A stretch of DNA of 64,000 bases from Clostridiales bacterium. Its GTDB lineage: Bacteria; Bacillota; Clostridia; Christensenellales; Aristaeellaceae. A program made the position numbers and the translations under genes. The stretch is taken from NCBI GenBank assembly GCA_024684375.1, contig JAIKWZ010000022.1, forward strand, positions 1-64,000, given 5' to 3'. Positions 51,410-60,046 of the stretch are shown piece after piece. The notes under the pieces are model-generated. The model was not told the origin of the DNA. It did not search any database and saw only the letters and a list, made by a program, of their open reading frames with translations. Positions within the stretch are counted from its first letter, which is position 1. Every line of letters begins with the position of its first letter.

Positions 51410-53098
51410 ATGCAGCCTGTACTCGAGCTAAAGCACATTACCAAGCGCTTCGGAAAGGACGTGCTGGCCAACGATGACGTGTCCATGGAGGTCTATCCCG
51501 GCGAAGTGCTGGCGATCCTGGGCGAGAACGGCTGCGGCAAGACCACGCTCATGAACATGGTGTCGGGCATTTACTATCCCGACGCCGGGCATATTTACAT
51601 AAAAGGGGAGGAAGCGCTGATCCGCTCCCCCCGCGACGCGTATAAGTACAACATCGGCATGATACACCAGCATTTCAAGCTGGTGGACGTGTTTTCCGCC
51701 GCCGAGAACATCGCGCTGGGGCTTGACAAAACAAGCGGCAGCCTTAAGCAGGTGACGGACAAAGTCAGCGAGATCTCTGCCAAATACGGCTTCAATATAG
51801 ATCCCAACAAGAAAATATACGATATGTCCGTGTCCGAAAAGCAGACCGTGGAGATAATCAAGGTGCTGTTCCGGGGCGCGGAGATACTTATACTCGACGA
51901 GCCCACCGCCGTGCTCACCCTGTCTGAAATAAAGCGCCTGTTCGAGATACTGCGCAACATGGTGGCCGACGGCAAGTCCGTGATAATCATCACCCATAAA
52001 CTGAACGAGGTGATGGAAGTGTCTGACCGGGTAGCGGTCATGCGCAAGGGCAAACACATCGCTACGGTCAACACGAGCGAGACCACCGAAAGCGAGCTTA
52101 CCGACATGATGGTCGGGCGCAAGGTGGACCTCAATATCGCCCGCACCGAGCCCGTGGACCCGCGTCCCCGCATAGAGATCAGAAACCTGTCCCTTAAGGA
52201 CGAGGAAGGCGGCTGGGCGCTCAAAGAAGTGAACCTTACCGCCTGCGGCGGAGAGATACTGGGCATCGCGGGCATCGCGGGCAGCGGCCAGAGGCAGCTG
52301 CTGGAAGCCGTCGCGGGCCTGAACAGACCCGAGACCGGCGAGATAATCTTCACCAATCCCAAGAAAAACAAGCCTGTAACGCTGTTCCACAAAAAACTGC
52401 CCCAGATCCGCCGCCTGGCCGCGGAAAACAAGCTGCACTATCCCGACGGCAAGCGGGTTAACCTAAGCGGCGTAAGCGATAAGCAGCTAAGGGCGCTCAT
52501 AGCTGAAGAAAAACTTCTTTTTGACGATGACGAGATAATGTCCTTAAGGGACAAGACCCCCCTCGAGATACGGGAACTTGGCGTAAAGCTCTCCTTCGTG
52601 CCCGAGGACCGGCTGGGCATGGGTCTGGTGGGCGACATGGGCATCAGCGGCAACATGATGCTCAGAAGCTACCGCAAGGGCAAGAGCATGTTCCTGAACT
52701 TCAAAAAGCCTAAAGCGCTGGGTGAGGAGATAATAAAAGAACTCGAGGTCGTGACCCCTTCCGTCAGGACGCCCGTAAGGCGCTTGAGCGGCGGCAACCT
52801 TCAGAAGGTGCTGGTGGGCAGAGAGATATCTTCCTCTCCCAAAGTGCTGATGGCGGCCTACCCCGTGAGGGGTCTGGACATCAACTCCTCCTACACCATA
52901 TACAACCTGCTGGCCAAACAGAAATCGCTGGGCACGGCGGTGATATATGTGGGCGAGGATCTTGACGTGCTCATGGAACTGTGCGACCGTATAGTGGTTA
53001 TGAATTCCGGCCGCGTCAGCGAGCCGCTGGACGCCAGAAGCGTCAAAAAAGAAGAACTGGGACGGCTTATGACCGTGTCCCACAGGGAGGGAGAATAA
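51410..53098 (+). CDS. BMP-type importer ATPase (two NBDs) with an insert
   Basis: 562-residue double ATPase. NBD1 has Walker A GENGCGKTT near 43, a divergent signature MSVSEKQTVEI and Walker B LILDEPTAVL near 163. NBD2 has a degenerate Walker A (GIAGSGQRQLL, near 290), signature LSGGNLQKVLVGREI and AAYPVRGLD. That asymmetry is normal in this sugar/nucleoside ATPase group. Between strand 2 and the FVPEDR motif of NBD2 there are about 65 extra residues (about 315-385). ATG 51410 with CGGAGG upstream is preferred to the longer frame. Confidence 0.93.
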   Translation: MQPVLELKHITKRFGKDVLANDDVSMEVYPGEVLAILGENGCGKTTLMNMVSGIYYPDAGHIYIKGEEALIRSPRDAYKYNIGMIHQHFKLVDVFSAAENIALGLDKTSGSLKQVTDKVSEISAKYGFNIDPNKKIYDMSVSEKQTVEIIKVLFRGAEILILDEPTAVLTLSEIKRLFEILRNMVADGKSVIIITHKLNEVMEVSDRVAVMRKGKHIATVNTSETTESELTDMMVGRKVDLNIARTEPVDPRPRIEIRNLSLKDEEGGWALKEVNLTACGGEILGIAGIAGSGQRQLLEAVAGLNRPETGEIIFTNPKKNKPVTLFHKKLPQIRRLAAENKLHYPDGKRVNLSGVSDKQLRALIAEEKLLFDDDEIMSLRDKTPLEIRELGVKLSFVPEDRLGMGLVGDMGISGNMMLRSYRKGKSMFLNFKKPKALGEEIIKELEVVTPSVRTPVRRLSGGNLQKVLVGREISSSPKVLMAAYPVRGLDINSSYTIYNLLAKQKSLGTAVIYVGEDLDVLMELCDRIVVMNSGRVSEPLDARSVKKEELGRLMTVSHREGE

Positions 53099-53099
53099 T

Positions 53100-54254
53100 A
53101 TGCAGACGAACCGTGTCAAAGCTCCCCTCGTACATTTAAGCCGGCGTGACACGCTGCCCCTGTGGCATAAGGCGGTCATCCGCCTGGCCGCGTTCATACT
53201 GGGCATGGCGGTGTGCGGGCTTGTGGCGCTGCTGCTGATAGAAAAACTGAGGCTCGATCCCTCCCGCATGGGTGAGTTTTACCAGAGTTTCATAAAGGGC
53301 TCCTTCTCTACCCTGGCCAGGCGCTGGAAGTTCTTTAAAAACGTGGCCGTGCTGCTGTGCATAGCTCTGGCGCTCACCCCCGCCTTCCGCATGCGCTTCT
53401 GGAACACCGGCGCGGAAGGTCAGACACTTATGGGCGTGCTGGCCGCGGTGGCTGTCAATTTCTACCTGGGCGGCAAGTACACCAACGGCCGCGTCGCCTG
53501 GCCGGACTGGTCGCTGTTGGTGCTCATGTTCGCCGCTTCGCTGATCGCCGGCGCGGTATGGGGCGTCATTCCCGCGCTGTTCAAGGCCCGGTGGAACACC
53601 AACGAGACCCTGTTCACCCTTATGATGAACTACGTAGCCACCTTTTTCGTGAGCTACTGCCTGATAAAGTGGGTGCCCAGCGGCTCGTCCTCACTGGGCA
53701 AGCTTTCCAGCGGCAAACTTCCCACCGTGTTCACGGGCCTGGGCAAGAGCCAGTATTCCGATTACCTGCTCATAATCATACTTGTGGGTCTTGTCACCGC
53801 GCTGGTGTACGTGTATCTTAACTACTCCAAGCACGGTTACGAGATAAGCGTCGTCGGCGAAAGCGAGCGCACCGCCCGGTATGTGGGTATAAACGTGAAC
53901 AAGGTCATCGTGCGCACGATGCTGTTAAGCGGCATGCTGTGCGGCCTGGCAGGCTGGATAATCGGAGCGGGTCTTGACAGATCCGTCACCACCGAGAGCG
54001 TGGGCGGCCAGGGCTTTACGGCCATAATGGTATGCTGGCTGGCCAAGTTCGACCCCATAATGATGATACTCACCAGCGGGCTCATCATTTTCCTCAATCT
54101 GGGCGCGGACCAGATCTCGACCACCTTCGACGTGTCCGGTGCGTTCCCGAACGTGATAATCGGCATAGTGCTGTTCTTCATAATCGGCAGCGAATTCTTT
54201 ATAAACTACAAGATCAATTTCCGAAAAAAGGAAACACCCTCCGTTACAAAATAA
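53100..54254 (+). CDS. BMP-type importer permease 1
   Basis: 384-residue membrane protein of the branched-chain/nucleoside permease type (YufP-like). About ten helices; conserved segment FWNTGAEGQTLMGVLAAVAVN near 100 and NTNETLFTLMMNYVA near 175, then GYEISVVGESERTARYVGIN (coupling region) near 243. Starts 1 base after the ATPase stop (TAATATG). Together with the next permease it forms the channel. Confidence 0.93.
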   Translation: MQTNRVKAPLVHLSRRDTLPLWHKAVIRLAAFILGMAVCGLVALLLIEKLRLDPSRMGEFYQSFIKGSFSTLARRWKFFKNVAVLLCIALALTPAFRMRFWNTGAEGQTLMGVLAAVAVNFYLGGKYTNGRVAWPDWSLLVLMFAASLIAGAVWGVIPALFKARWNTNETLFTLMMNYVATFFVSYCLIKWVPSGSSSLGKLSSGKLPTVFTGLGKSQYSDYLLIIILVGLVTALVYVYLNYSKHGYEISVVGESERTARYVGINVNKVIVRTMLLSGMLCGLAGWIIGAGLDRSVTTESVGGQGFTAIMVCWLAKFDPIMMILTSGLIIFLNLGADQISTTFDVSGAFPNVIIGIVLFFIIGSEFFINYKINFRKKETPSVTK

Positions 54255-54348
54255 GCTTTCTCCTCCCCCGTCGCCGCCGACGCGGAGCGCGCCGGGATAC
54301 GCTTGCGCGTTCCCCTGTCCCAAACCTGCTTACGAAAGGAAATACCGT

Positions 54349-55314
54349 ATGGGTCCGTTTATTGACTTTCTTGTAGATTCCCTGGGTTTCGGAGCCACAT
54401 TCATGTACGGCTCCACCGGCGAGATAATCACCGAAAAGGCGGGTCACCTGAACCTGGGCATCCCGGGCGTGATGTGCATGGGAGGCGCGGGCGGCTGCCT
54501 TATGATAAACCTGTGCGTGAAAGCAGGCTTTCCCCCGTTCCTGATAGTGCTGCTGGGCATACTCGGCTCGTTCATAATGGGCGTGCTGATGGGGCTTATC
54601 TACTCCTTCCTCACCGTGACCCTGAGGGCGAACCAGAACGTTACCGGCCTCGCGCTCACCACCTTCGGTGTCGGCCTTATGAAAGTGCTCATGAGCGACA
54701 AGAAGCTGGTGCAGGCCACCACTTACCTGGTAAATCCCAAAAATTACTTCCGCTTCCCCTTCGCTTCCCGCACGGACAACCTGCACACGCTGGGCGTCAT
54801 GTTCTTTATCGCGGTCATTATCGCCATCGGCGCGGGCTGGCTGCTGTATCATACCCGCACCGGGCTGAACCTCAGGAGCATAGGCGAAAATCCCGCCACG
54901 GCGGACGCGGCGGGCATAAACGTTATCCGCTACAAGTACCTGGCCACCTGCATCGGCAGCGGCATAAGCGCGCTGGGCGGGCTGTACTACATCATCGACT
55001 ACATGTGCTCGCAGGAGGCGTATCTGAGCCTGGAGGCCTTCGGCTGGCTGTCCATAGCGCTGGTCATATTCGTGCTGTGGAAGCCCCACATCACCATCCC
55101 CGGCGCGTTCATATTCGGCGTGCTGTTCTCCTGCTCCAGCCATATTCCCAACCTGCTGCCGTTCATTAAGGTGACCATGGCGGCCAAGCCCCTGTTCAAA
55201 ATGCTGCCCTACGTGTTCACCATAGTGGTGCTCATCATTTCCTCGGTGCGCAGCCGCAGGGAGAACCGTCCCCCCAAATCGCTGGGTATCTCATATTTCC
55301 GCGAAGAACGCTAA
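54349..55314 (+). CDS. BMP-type importer permease 2
   Basis: 321-residue membrane protein (YufQ-like). Typical segments: ATFMYGSTGEIITEKAGHLN at 17-36, LRANQNVTGLALTTFGVGL near 85, and TGLNLRSIGENPATADAAGI near 170. It lies 94 bp after permease 1, with AAAGGAAA before the ATG, and ends the operon ahead of a terminator. Confidence 0.93.
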   Translation: MGPFIDFLVDSLGFGATFMYGSTGEIITEKAGHLNLGIPGVMCMGGAGGCLMINLCVKAGFPPFLIVLLGILGSFIMGVLMGLIYSFLTVTLRANQNVTGLALTTFGVGLMKVLMSDKKLVQATTYLVNPKNYFRFPFASRTDNLHTLGVMFFIAVIIAIGAGWLLYHTRTGLNLRSIGENPATADAAGINVIRYKYLATCIGSGISALGGLYYIIDYMCSQEAYLSLEAFGWLSIALVIFVLWKPHITIPGAFIFGVLFSCSSHIPNLLPFIKVTMAAKPLFKMLPYVFTIVVLIISSVRSRRENRPPKSLGISYFREER

Positions 55315-55326
55315 ACGCTAACTGAT

Positions 55327-55366
55327 CGCTCAAAATGAAACAGCATTTCATTTTGAGCGTTTTTTT
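55327..55366 (+). terminator. Terminator of the BMP importer operon
   Basis: Perfect 14-bp stem CGCTCAAAATGAAA/TTTCATTTTGAGCG, loop CAGCA, then seven T. Confidence 0.97.
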
Positions 55367-55444
55367 CACCTTTGGCTGAGACCCTGCGGAGTTTCCGGGC
55401 GCGAAAGGCGCAAGGGCTGCGGATCGCATTACGGAGGAGGATAA

Positions 55445-55954
55445 ATGGAAAAAGGACATATCATCTATCTGAATGGAGTGACAAGTTCCGGGAAGACATC
55501 AATTGTCGAAGCGCTGCAGGCGCGCAGAGACGTTTTTTTCTATGTCATGGCCAACGATCTGTTTCAGGAAATGATCGGGGAAGACTACCTGAAGGAAGAC
55601 TACTGGAAATACCTCGGTGAAGTTATCATCATGATGTACCATACAGCAAAACTGTTTTCCGATATGGGAAAAAACGTGATCATTGACGGCATTCTGGTGG
55701 AACGGGACGGTGTTTCTCCGCATTACGAGCGAATGAAAGAGATCCTGCGGGATAATCCCCTGGATATCGTGGAAGTGTCCTGCCCGCTGGATATCTGCAG
55801 GCAGCGCAATATTGAGCGCGGAGACAGGTATGAAACTCAGTCAGAGGAACAGGCAAAGCTGATGGCGGCAGGTATTCAGTATGACCTGCATTTAGATACG
55901 AGCAGGCTTTCTCCGGATGAATGCGCTGACGCAATCCTCAAAACCCTGTTTTGA
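55445..55954 (+). CDS. Chloramphenicol phosphotransferase-like P-loop kinase
   Basis: 169-residue kinase of the CPT/AAA_33 type. P-loop NGVTSSGKTS at about 10-19, a helical lid (LFQEMIGEDYLKEDYWKYLG) and DGILVERDGVSP near 80, then PLDICRQRNIERGDR near 118. CPT proteins phosphorylate chloramphenicol; close relatives have other substrates, so resistance should not be assumed. The gene has more AT-ending codons than its neighbours and may be transferred. GGAGGA upstream of the ATG. Confidence 0.85.
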   Translation: MEKGHIIYLNGVTSSGKTSIVEALQARRDVFFYVMANDLFQEMIGEDYLKEDYWKYLGEVIIMMYHTAKLFSDMGKNVIIDGILVERDGVSPHYERMKEILRDNPLDIVEVSCPLDICRQRNIERGDRYETQSEEQAKLMAAGIQYDLHLDTSRLSPDECADAILKTLF

Positions 55955-56000
55955 TAAACAGCGGGTTTGCTCTTCCTCTATTTGACGTATCGTTATCGGA

Positions 56001-56030
56001 TTGCGATCGTCAATGTGTTTATGATATAAT
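56001..56030 (+). promoter_or_regulatory. Promoter of the 56-kb GNAT gene
   Basis: TTGCGA (56001-56006) and TATAAT (56025-56030), 18-bp spacer, giving a 5' leader that contains the hairpin at 56056-56083. Confidence 0.5.
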
Positions 56031-56055
56031 CTAATATGACCAGAAGGTCATCTCG

Positions 56056-56083
56056 TTGCGAGTGTCATTTTTGACACTCGCAA
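56056..56083 (+). promoter_or_regulatory. Perfect hairpin in the 5' leader of the GNAT gene
   Basis: TTGCGAGTGTCA/TGACACTCGCAA with loop TTTT. No T-run follows. It precedes the ribosome site AAAAGGA by about 9 bases and could affect translation or stability. Confidence 0.5.
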
Positions 56084-56102
56084 TGTCACGAAAAGGACAT
56101 GG

Positions 56103-56600
56103 ATGATGCAGACCAAACGGCTTATAATCGACCCCGTCACTGAAGACGACAGGCAGGATTATTTTACCAATATCTCCCACGACAGAAAGGTGCTCGAGAC
56201 CTTCGTCTGCCGCTACGCCGAGACGCCAGAAGAGGTGGACCTTTCCAAGATCATCGGAAATCCCGACGTGTTCGCGATACGCCTTAAGCAGACGGGGCGG
56301 CTTATTGGGCTCATACTGTATTTTGACTCGGACGGCGGATCCTGCGAGCTCGGTTACGGCATAGGCTCTGAATACTGGAACAACGGCTACACCACCGAGG
56401 CGGTAATGCGCTTCCTCGAATACCTGTTTAACGAAAAGGGCTTTGAGAGCGTGCGCGCCTCCTTCTTTATCGGGAACGAGGCTTCGCGCCGCGTGATGGA
56501 GAAGTGCGGCATGACCTACGATCACTTCTCGGAAAAAGAGCTTACCTACCTGGATGTCCCCCGCGACCTGACGTATTACTCTATATCCAAAACAGAATAA
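56103..56600 (+). CDS. GNAT acetyltransferase (RimJ/RimL-like)
   Basis: 165-residue acetyltransferase. Motif pattern: RLIIDPVTEDDRQDYFTNIS start, CELGYGIGSEYWNNGYTTEA (acetyl-CoA site region, about 78-97) and SVRASFFIGNEASRRVMEKC near 122, typical of RimJ/RimL/SpeG relatives. The substrate may be a ribosomal protein N-terminus or a small amine. Followed after 14 bp by the FMN reductase gene. Confidence 0.88.
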   Translation: MMQTKRLIIDPVTEDDRQDYFTNISHDRKVLETFVCRYAETPEEVDLSKIIGNPDVFAIRLKQTGRLIGLILYFDSDGGSCELGYGIGSEYWNNGYTTEAVMRFLEYLFNEKGFESVRASFFIGNEASRRVMEKCGMTYDHFSEKELTYLDVPRDLTYYSISKTE

Positions 56601-56614
56601 GAAGGTATGCAAAA

Positions 56615-57298
56615 ATGAAAATTCTGGTTCTGAACGGCAGCCCCAAACGGGACAAAAGCGATACGCTGCGCATGACCAACGCGTTTCTGGACGGCATGAA
56701 AGACGCAGGCAGCCAGGACGTGCACGTGATCCACACCGTGGACAGCCATATCGAGTACTGTACGGGCTGCTTTTCCTGCATGCGGAACGGCGGCACATGC
56801 GTGCACGACGACGATATGAAAGCGATACTGGATGAGATCCTCGCCAGCGACCTGCTCATCTGGAGCTTCCCCCTTTACTGCTACGGCATGCCCGCGTCGC
56901 TCAAGGCGCTGCTTGACCGCACGCTGCCGCTGTCCTCCATGGCGATGCGCAAGGTGGGCGAGCGCTACGAGCATGTGGAGCAGGCGGATTTCTCAAAGCT
57001 CAGATACCTAATGATCTGCGGCTGCGGCTTCCCCAACAGCAGGCACAACTTCGAGCCCGCCGTACGCCAGTTCGAAATGTGCTTCCCATCAAGCCGCACG
57101 GTGATCACCGTACCCGAAAGCCCCATGTTCAATGCCCCCGAGGCGGAGAGCGTGACCGCGCCAAGGCTTGGCAAGCTGCGTGAGGCGGGCAGGCAGTACG
57201 CCGAAAGCGGAAGCATCTCCCCCGAGCTTTTGAGCGAGATCACCTCCCCGATGATCCCCGAGGAAGTGTACGCCCAGATAGTGAATCAAAGCGTATGA
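56615..57298 (+). CDS. NADPH-dependent FMN reductase/flavodoxin-like protein
   Basis: 227-residue flavoprotein. FMN-binding start KILVLNGSPKRDKSDTLRMT at residues 2-21; CTGCFSCMRNGGTCVHDDDM near 49-68 (Cys-rich strand shared with multimeric flavodoxin/iron-sulfur flavoprotein relatives) and SFPLYCYGMPASLKALLDR near 86. It probably reduces FMN or quinone-like acceptors. Start at 56615 with GAAGG upstream; the stop overlaps the next gene by 4 bp. Confidence 0.88.
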   Translation: MKILVLNGSPKRDKSDTLRMTNAFLDGMKDAGSQDVHVIHTVDSHIEYCTGCFSCMRNGGTCVHDDDMKAILDEILASDLLIWSFPLYCYGMPASLKALLDRTLPLSSMAMRKVGERYEHVEQADFSKLRYLMICGCGFPNSRHNFEPAVRQFEMCFPSSRTVITVPESPMFNAPEAESVTAPRLGKLREAGRQYAESGSISPELLSEITSPMIPEEVYAQIVNQSV

Positions 57299-57750
57299 CG
57301 GCCGGATTCGTTTATGTCAGCTTACGGCAGCGGCCGGGGCTTGTTTCCGCGGCGGCCGAATGGTTCCACGAAAAGTGGGGCGTCCCGGCAGAGGCCTATC
57401 TTGACTGCATGCGCGCTTATCTTGAAGGAAAGACCGACTACGGCTGGTATCTGTGCCTGCATGAAGGACAGATAGTCGGCGGACTGGGCGTCATAGACAA
57501 CGACTTTCACGACCGGAAGGATCTGTCTCCCAACGTGTGCGCGGTATACACGGAGGAAGCGTTCCGCGGGCGCGGCGTCGCGGGAAGGCTGCTTGACCTG
57601 GCAGTCGCCGATATGCGGCAAAAGGGTGTCAGCCCCCTGTACCTGGTCACCGACCACACGGGCTTTTACGAGCGTTACGGCTGGGAATACCTGTGTGAGG
57701 CGCTGAGCGACGGGGAAGATCATATGTCGAGAGTGTACATACACAGGTAA
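57295..57750 (+). CDS. GNAT acetyltransferase
   Basis: 151-residue N-acetyltransferase, overlapping the upstream stop (ATGA). The acetyl-CoA loop is EEAFRGRGVAGRLLDLAVAD near 86; motif B is LYLVTDHTGFYERYGWEY near 116, the form seen in aminoglycoside-like and general small-molecule GNATs. Substrate unknown. Confidence 0.88.
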   Translation: MTAGFVYVSLRQRPGLVSAAAEWFHEKWGVPAEAYLDCMRAYLEGKTDYGWYLCLHEGQIVGGLGVIDNDFHDRKDLSPNVCAVYTEEAFRGRGVAGRLLDLAVADMRQKGVSPLYLVTDHTGFYERYGWEYLCEALSDGEDHMSRVYIHR

Positions 57751-57835
57751 GCCTGACAAAATCGGGCAGTAAATGACAGGACAGGCGGGCGCGGGTCTGT
57801 TATACTGTTCTCATCAGGGAAAGGGAGTACGGGCG

Positions 57836-58729
57836 ATGGAATGGTCAAGCAGCATACGCGGGGCGATCGAGTACATGGAAAACCACCTTACTGACGCCAT
57901 AAGCGTAAAGGACGTGGCAGATAAGGTCTACCTGTCCCCTTTCTTTCTCCAGCGCGGTTTTTCGCTTATGACAGGCTTCGGTATCGGCGAGTACATCAGG
58001 AACCGCAGGCTGTACCAGGCGGCGCTTGATATCAGGGACACGGACGCGAAGATACTCGACATCGCCCTGAAATACGGCTATGAGACGCCCGAAAGCTTCA
58101 CCAAGGCGTTCACCCGCTTTCACGGCGTCACTCCCTCCCAGGCGCGGGAGGGCAGCCCGATCGTCGCTTTTCTTCCCCTGACGATCAATATCACCATACA
58201 GGGAGGCAGTCAGATGGACTACAGGATAACGCCCATGTTCCCGTTTAAGCTCATAGGTTTTCAGAAAGTGTTTTCCTACGAGAATTCTTACGAAGAGATC
58301 CCCAAATTCTGGGACGAGATCTGCGAAAAGTACGCCAACAGCGTGTACGCGGGCAATCCTCCCGCCAACCCATACGAGCAGGCGCTGGTGGACAACTGCA
58401 TAGGCGAGTACGGCGTATGCATAGACGACCTGGAAGGAGAGCGCTTCCGCTATCTCATTGCGGGCAAATACACCGGCGGACCGATGCCCGAAGGCATGGT
58501 GCTCTATGAATTCCCCCGCGGTGAATGGGCAGTATTCGACTGCGTGGGGCCAAACCCCCGCACGATCCAGAGCGTGAACACGCGCATCTTCCGCGAATGG
58601 CTGCCCGGCAACCCGGATTTTGAGCTGCGCGGCAACGCCAACGTGGAGTGGTACGATTGCGTAAACGGAGAAATGACCGACCCCGATTACCACAGTGCCG
58701 TCTGGGTGCCGGTAAAGAGAAAAAAATGA
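57836..58729 (+). CDS. AraC-family regulator with GyrI-like effector domain
   Basis: 297-residue transcription factor. The AraC helix-turn-helix pair is N-terminal (about 8-105: AISVKDVADKVYLSPFFLQR and ILDIALKYGYETPESFTKAF), the GyrI-like/effector-binding domain C-terminal (about 130-295, YRITPMFPFKLIGFQKVF). This arrangement matches SoxS/Rob-type sensors of drugs. ATG 57836 has AGGGAG 8 bases upstream; a TATACT box lies at 57801. It may control the nearby small enzymes (inference). Confidence 0.92.
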   Translation: MEWSSSIRGAIEYMENHLTDAISVKDVADKVYLSPFFLQRGFSLMTGFGIGEYIRNRRLYQAALDIRDTDAKILDIALKYGYETPESFTKAFTRFHGVTPSQAREGSPIVAFLPLTINITIQGGSQMDYRITPMFPFKLIGFQKVFSYENSYEEIPKFWDEICEKYANSVYAGNPPANPYEQALVDNCIGEYGVCIDDLEGERFRYLIAGKYTGGPMPEGMVLYEFPRGEWAVFDCVGPNPRTIQSVNTRIFREWLPGNPDFELRGNANVEWYDCVNGEMTDPDYHSAVWVPVKRKK

Positions 58730-58743
58730 TATACGCTCAAACC

Positions 58744-58772
58744 GCCGGCAGCGTTTGGCTGCCGGCTTTTTT
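58744..58772 (+). terminator. Terminator after the AraC gene
   Basis: Stem GCCGGCAGC/GCTGCCGGC, loop GTTTG, then six T. Confidence 0.93.
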
Positions 58773-58877
58773 ATGCCCCGCCTGCCGCCCCTGTCTTACA
58801 GGCGGGATTGATTCCGATGGCCCAAATATGGTACAATAACGCGGGTCTGCTCAAAAACCGAAATCGGAGAATAGACA

Positions 58878-59504
58878 ATGAGTACAAACTGTATCATCCG
58901 TCCCGAAATGCCCGCTGACTACGCCGCGGTCGAAAATCTGATAAGAGAGTCTTTCTGGAACGTGTACCGCCCGGGCTGCTCTGAGCACTACGTTATGCAC
59001 GTGCTCCGGGATGACCCCGCCTTCGTGCCCGAACTTGACTTCGTTATGGAACAGGACGGGACGCTCATCGGCCAGAACATGTTCATGCGCACTGTAATAA
59101 ACGCGGACGACGGCAAAGACGTGCCCGTGCTCACCATGGGCCCCATCTGCATCACGCCTGAGCTCAAACGCAAGGGCTACGGCAAGCGGCTGCTGGACTA
59201 TTCCCTTGAAAAGGCCGCCCAAATGGGCTTCGGCGCGGTGCTGTTCGAGGGCAATATACTGTTTTACGGCAAAAGCGGCTTTACCTACGCGCGCGAGTTC
59301 TCCATCCGCTACCACGACCTGCCCGAAGGCGCGGACGACTCATTCTTCCTGTGCAGGGAGCTGAGACCGGGTTACTTAAGCGGCGTCACGGGCGTATACC
59401 AGACGCCCCGGGCTTACTACGTGGATGATGCTGAAGTGGAGGAATTTGACAAACGCTTCCCTCCCAAACAGAAACTCAAACTGCCGGGCCAGATTTTCGG
59501 ATAG
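58878..59504 (+). CDS. GNAT acetyltransferase (YhbS-like)
   Basis: 208-residue acetyltransferase. N-terminus CIIRPEMPADYAAVENLIRE, acetyl-CoA loop TPELKRKGYGKRLLDYSLEK near 93, and FEGNILFYGKSGFTYAREF near 123. The C-terminal third (about 150-208) has the GYLSGVTGVY element found in YhbS-like proteins. GGAG precedes the ATG. Substrate unknown. Confidence 0.88.
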   Translation: MSTNCIIRPEMPADYAAVENLIRESFWNVYRPGCSEHYVMHVLRDDPAFVPELDFVMEQDGTLIGQNMFMRTVINADDGKDVPVLTMGPICITPELKRKGYGKRLLDYSLEKAAQMGFGAVLFEGNILFYGKSGFTYAREFSIRYHDLPEGADDSFFLCRELRPGYLSGVTGVYQTPRAYYVDDAEVEEFDKRFPPKQKLKLPGQIFG

Positions 59505-59562
59505 ACCCAGCGATCCGCCTATACTTGAACACCGCGGACAAACATCATTACAGGAGAGATAA

Positions 59563-60042
59563 ATGGATCCGGACATGACCGTCCCCTGCGGCAGCGGCCT
59601 CATAAACATACGTGTCGGGGCAATCATCCTCAAAAACGGCAAGTTCCTGATGGTTGGCAACGACAGAAACAATTACCTGTACTCTGTGGGCGGACGCCTC
59701 AAATTCGGCGAGACCGCCAAAGAGGCCGTAAAGCGGGAAGTCTTCGAGGAAACGGGCGTATGTATGGAAGCGGAGCGCCTGGGCTTCGTGCACGAAAACT
59801 ATTTTTACACCGACTCCCCGAAATACCCGGGCAAGCTGATATACGAGGTATCCTTCTTTTTCTACATGAAAGTGCCCGAGGATTTCGAGCCCGTATGCTC
59901 CTCCCATACCGAAGACGGCCGGGAAGAATTCCTGAAATGGGTCTCCCCCGACGAGGCGACCGTCATCTATCCGGCGTTTTTCAGGACGGAACTTGCCCAT
60001 CCCGGACCCACGGTAAAGCATTTTGTGACAGACGAAAGGTGA
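59563..60042 (+). CDS. Nudix hydrolase
   Basis: 159-residue enzyme with a perfect Nudix box: GGRLKFGETAKEAVKREVFE followed by ETGV (about 43-66). N-terminal strand NIRVGAIILKNGKFLMV. It hydrolyses a nucleoside diphosphate linked compound; the substrate cannot be read. AGGAGAG lies 10 bases upstream. The next gene begins 4 bp after its stop. Confidence 0.92.
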   Translation: MDPDMTVPCGSGLINIRVGAIILKNGKFLMVGNDRNNYLYSVGGRLKFGETAKEAVKREVFEETGVCMEAERLGFVHENYFYTDSPKYPGKLIYEVSFFFYMKVPEDFEPVCSSHTEDGREEFLKWVSPDEATVIYPAFFRTELAHPGPTVKHFVTDER

Positions 60043-60046
60043 TAAA

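Noticed and set aside
55373-55444. GGCTGAGACCCTGCGG sequence suggesting a TPP riboswitch before the CPT-like gene
   Set aside because: Only the GGCTGAGA part matches. The second conserved half (CTGATCTGG and the following stem) is absent and the downstream gene has no link to thiamine.
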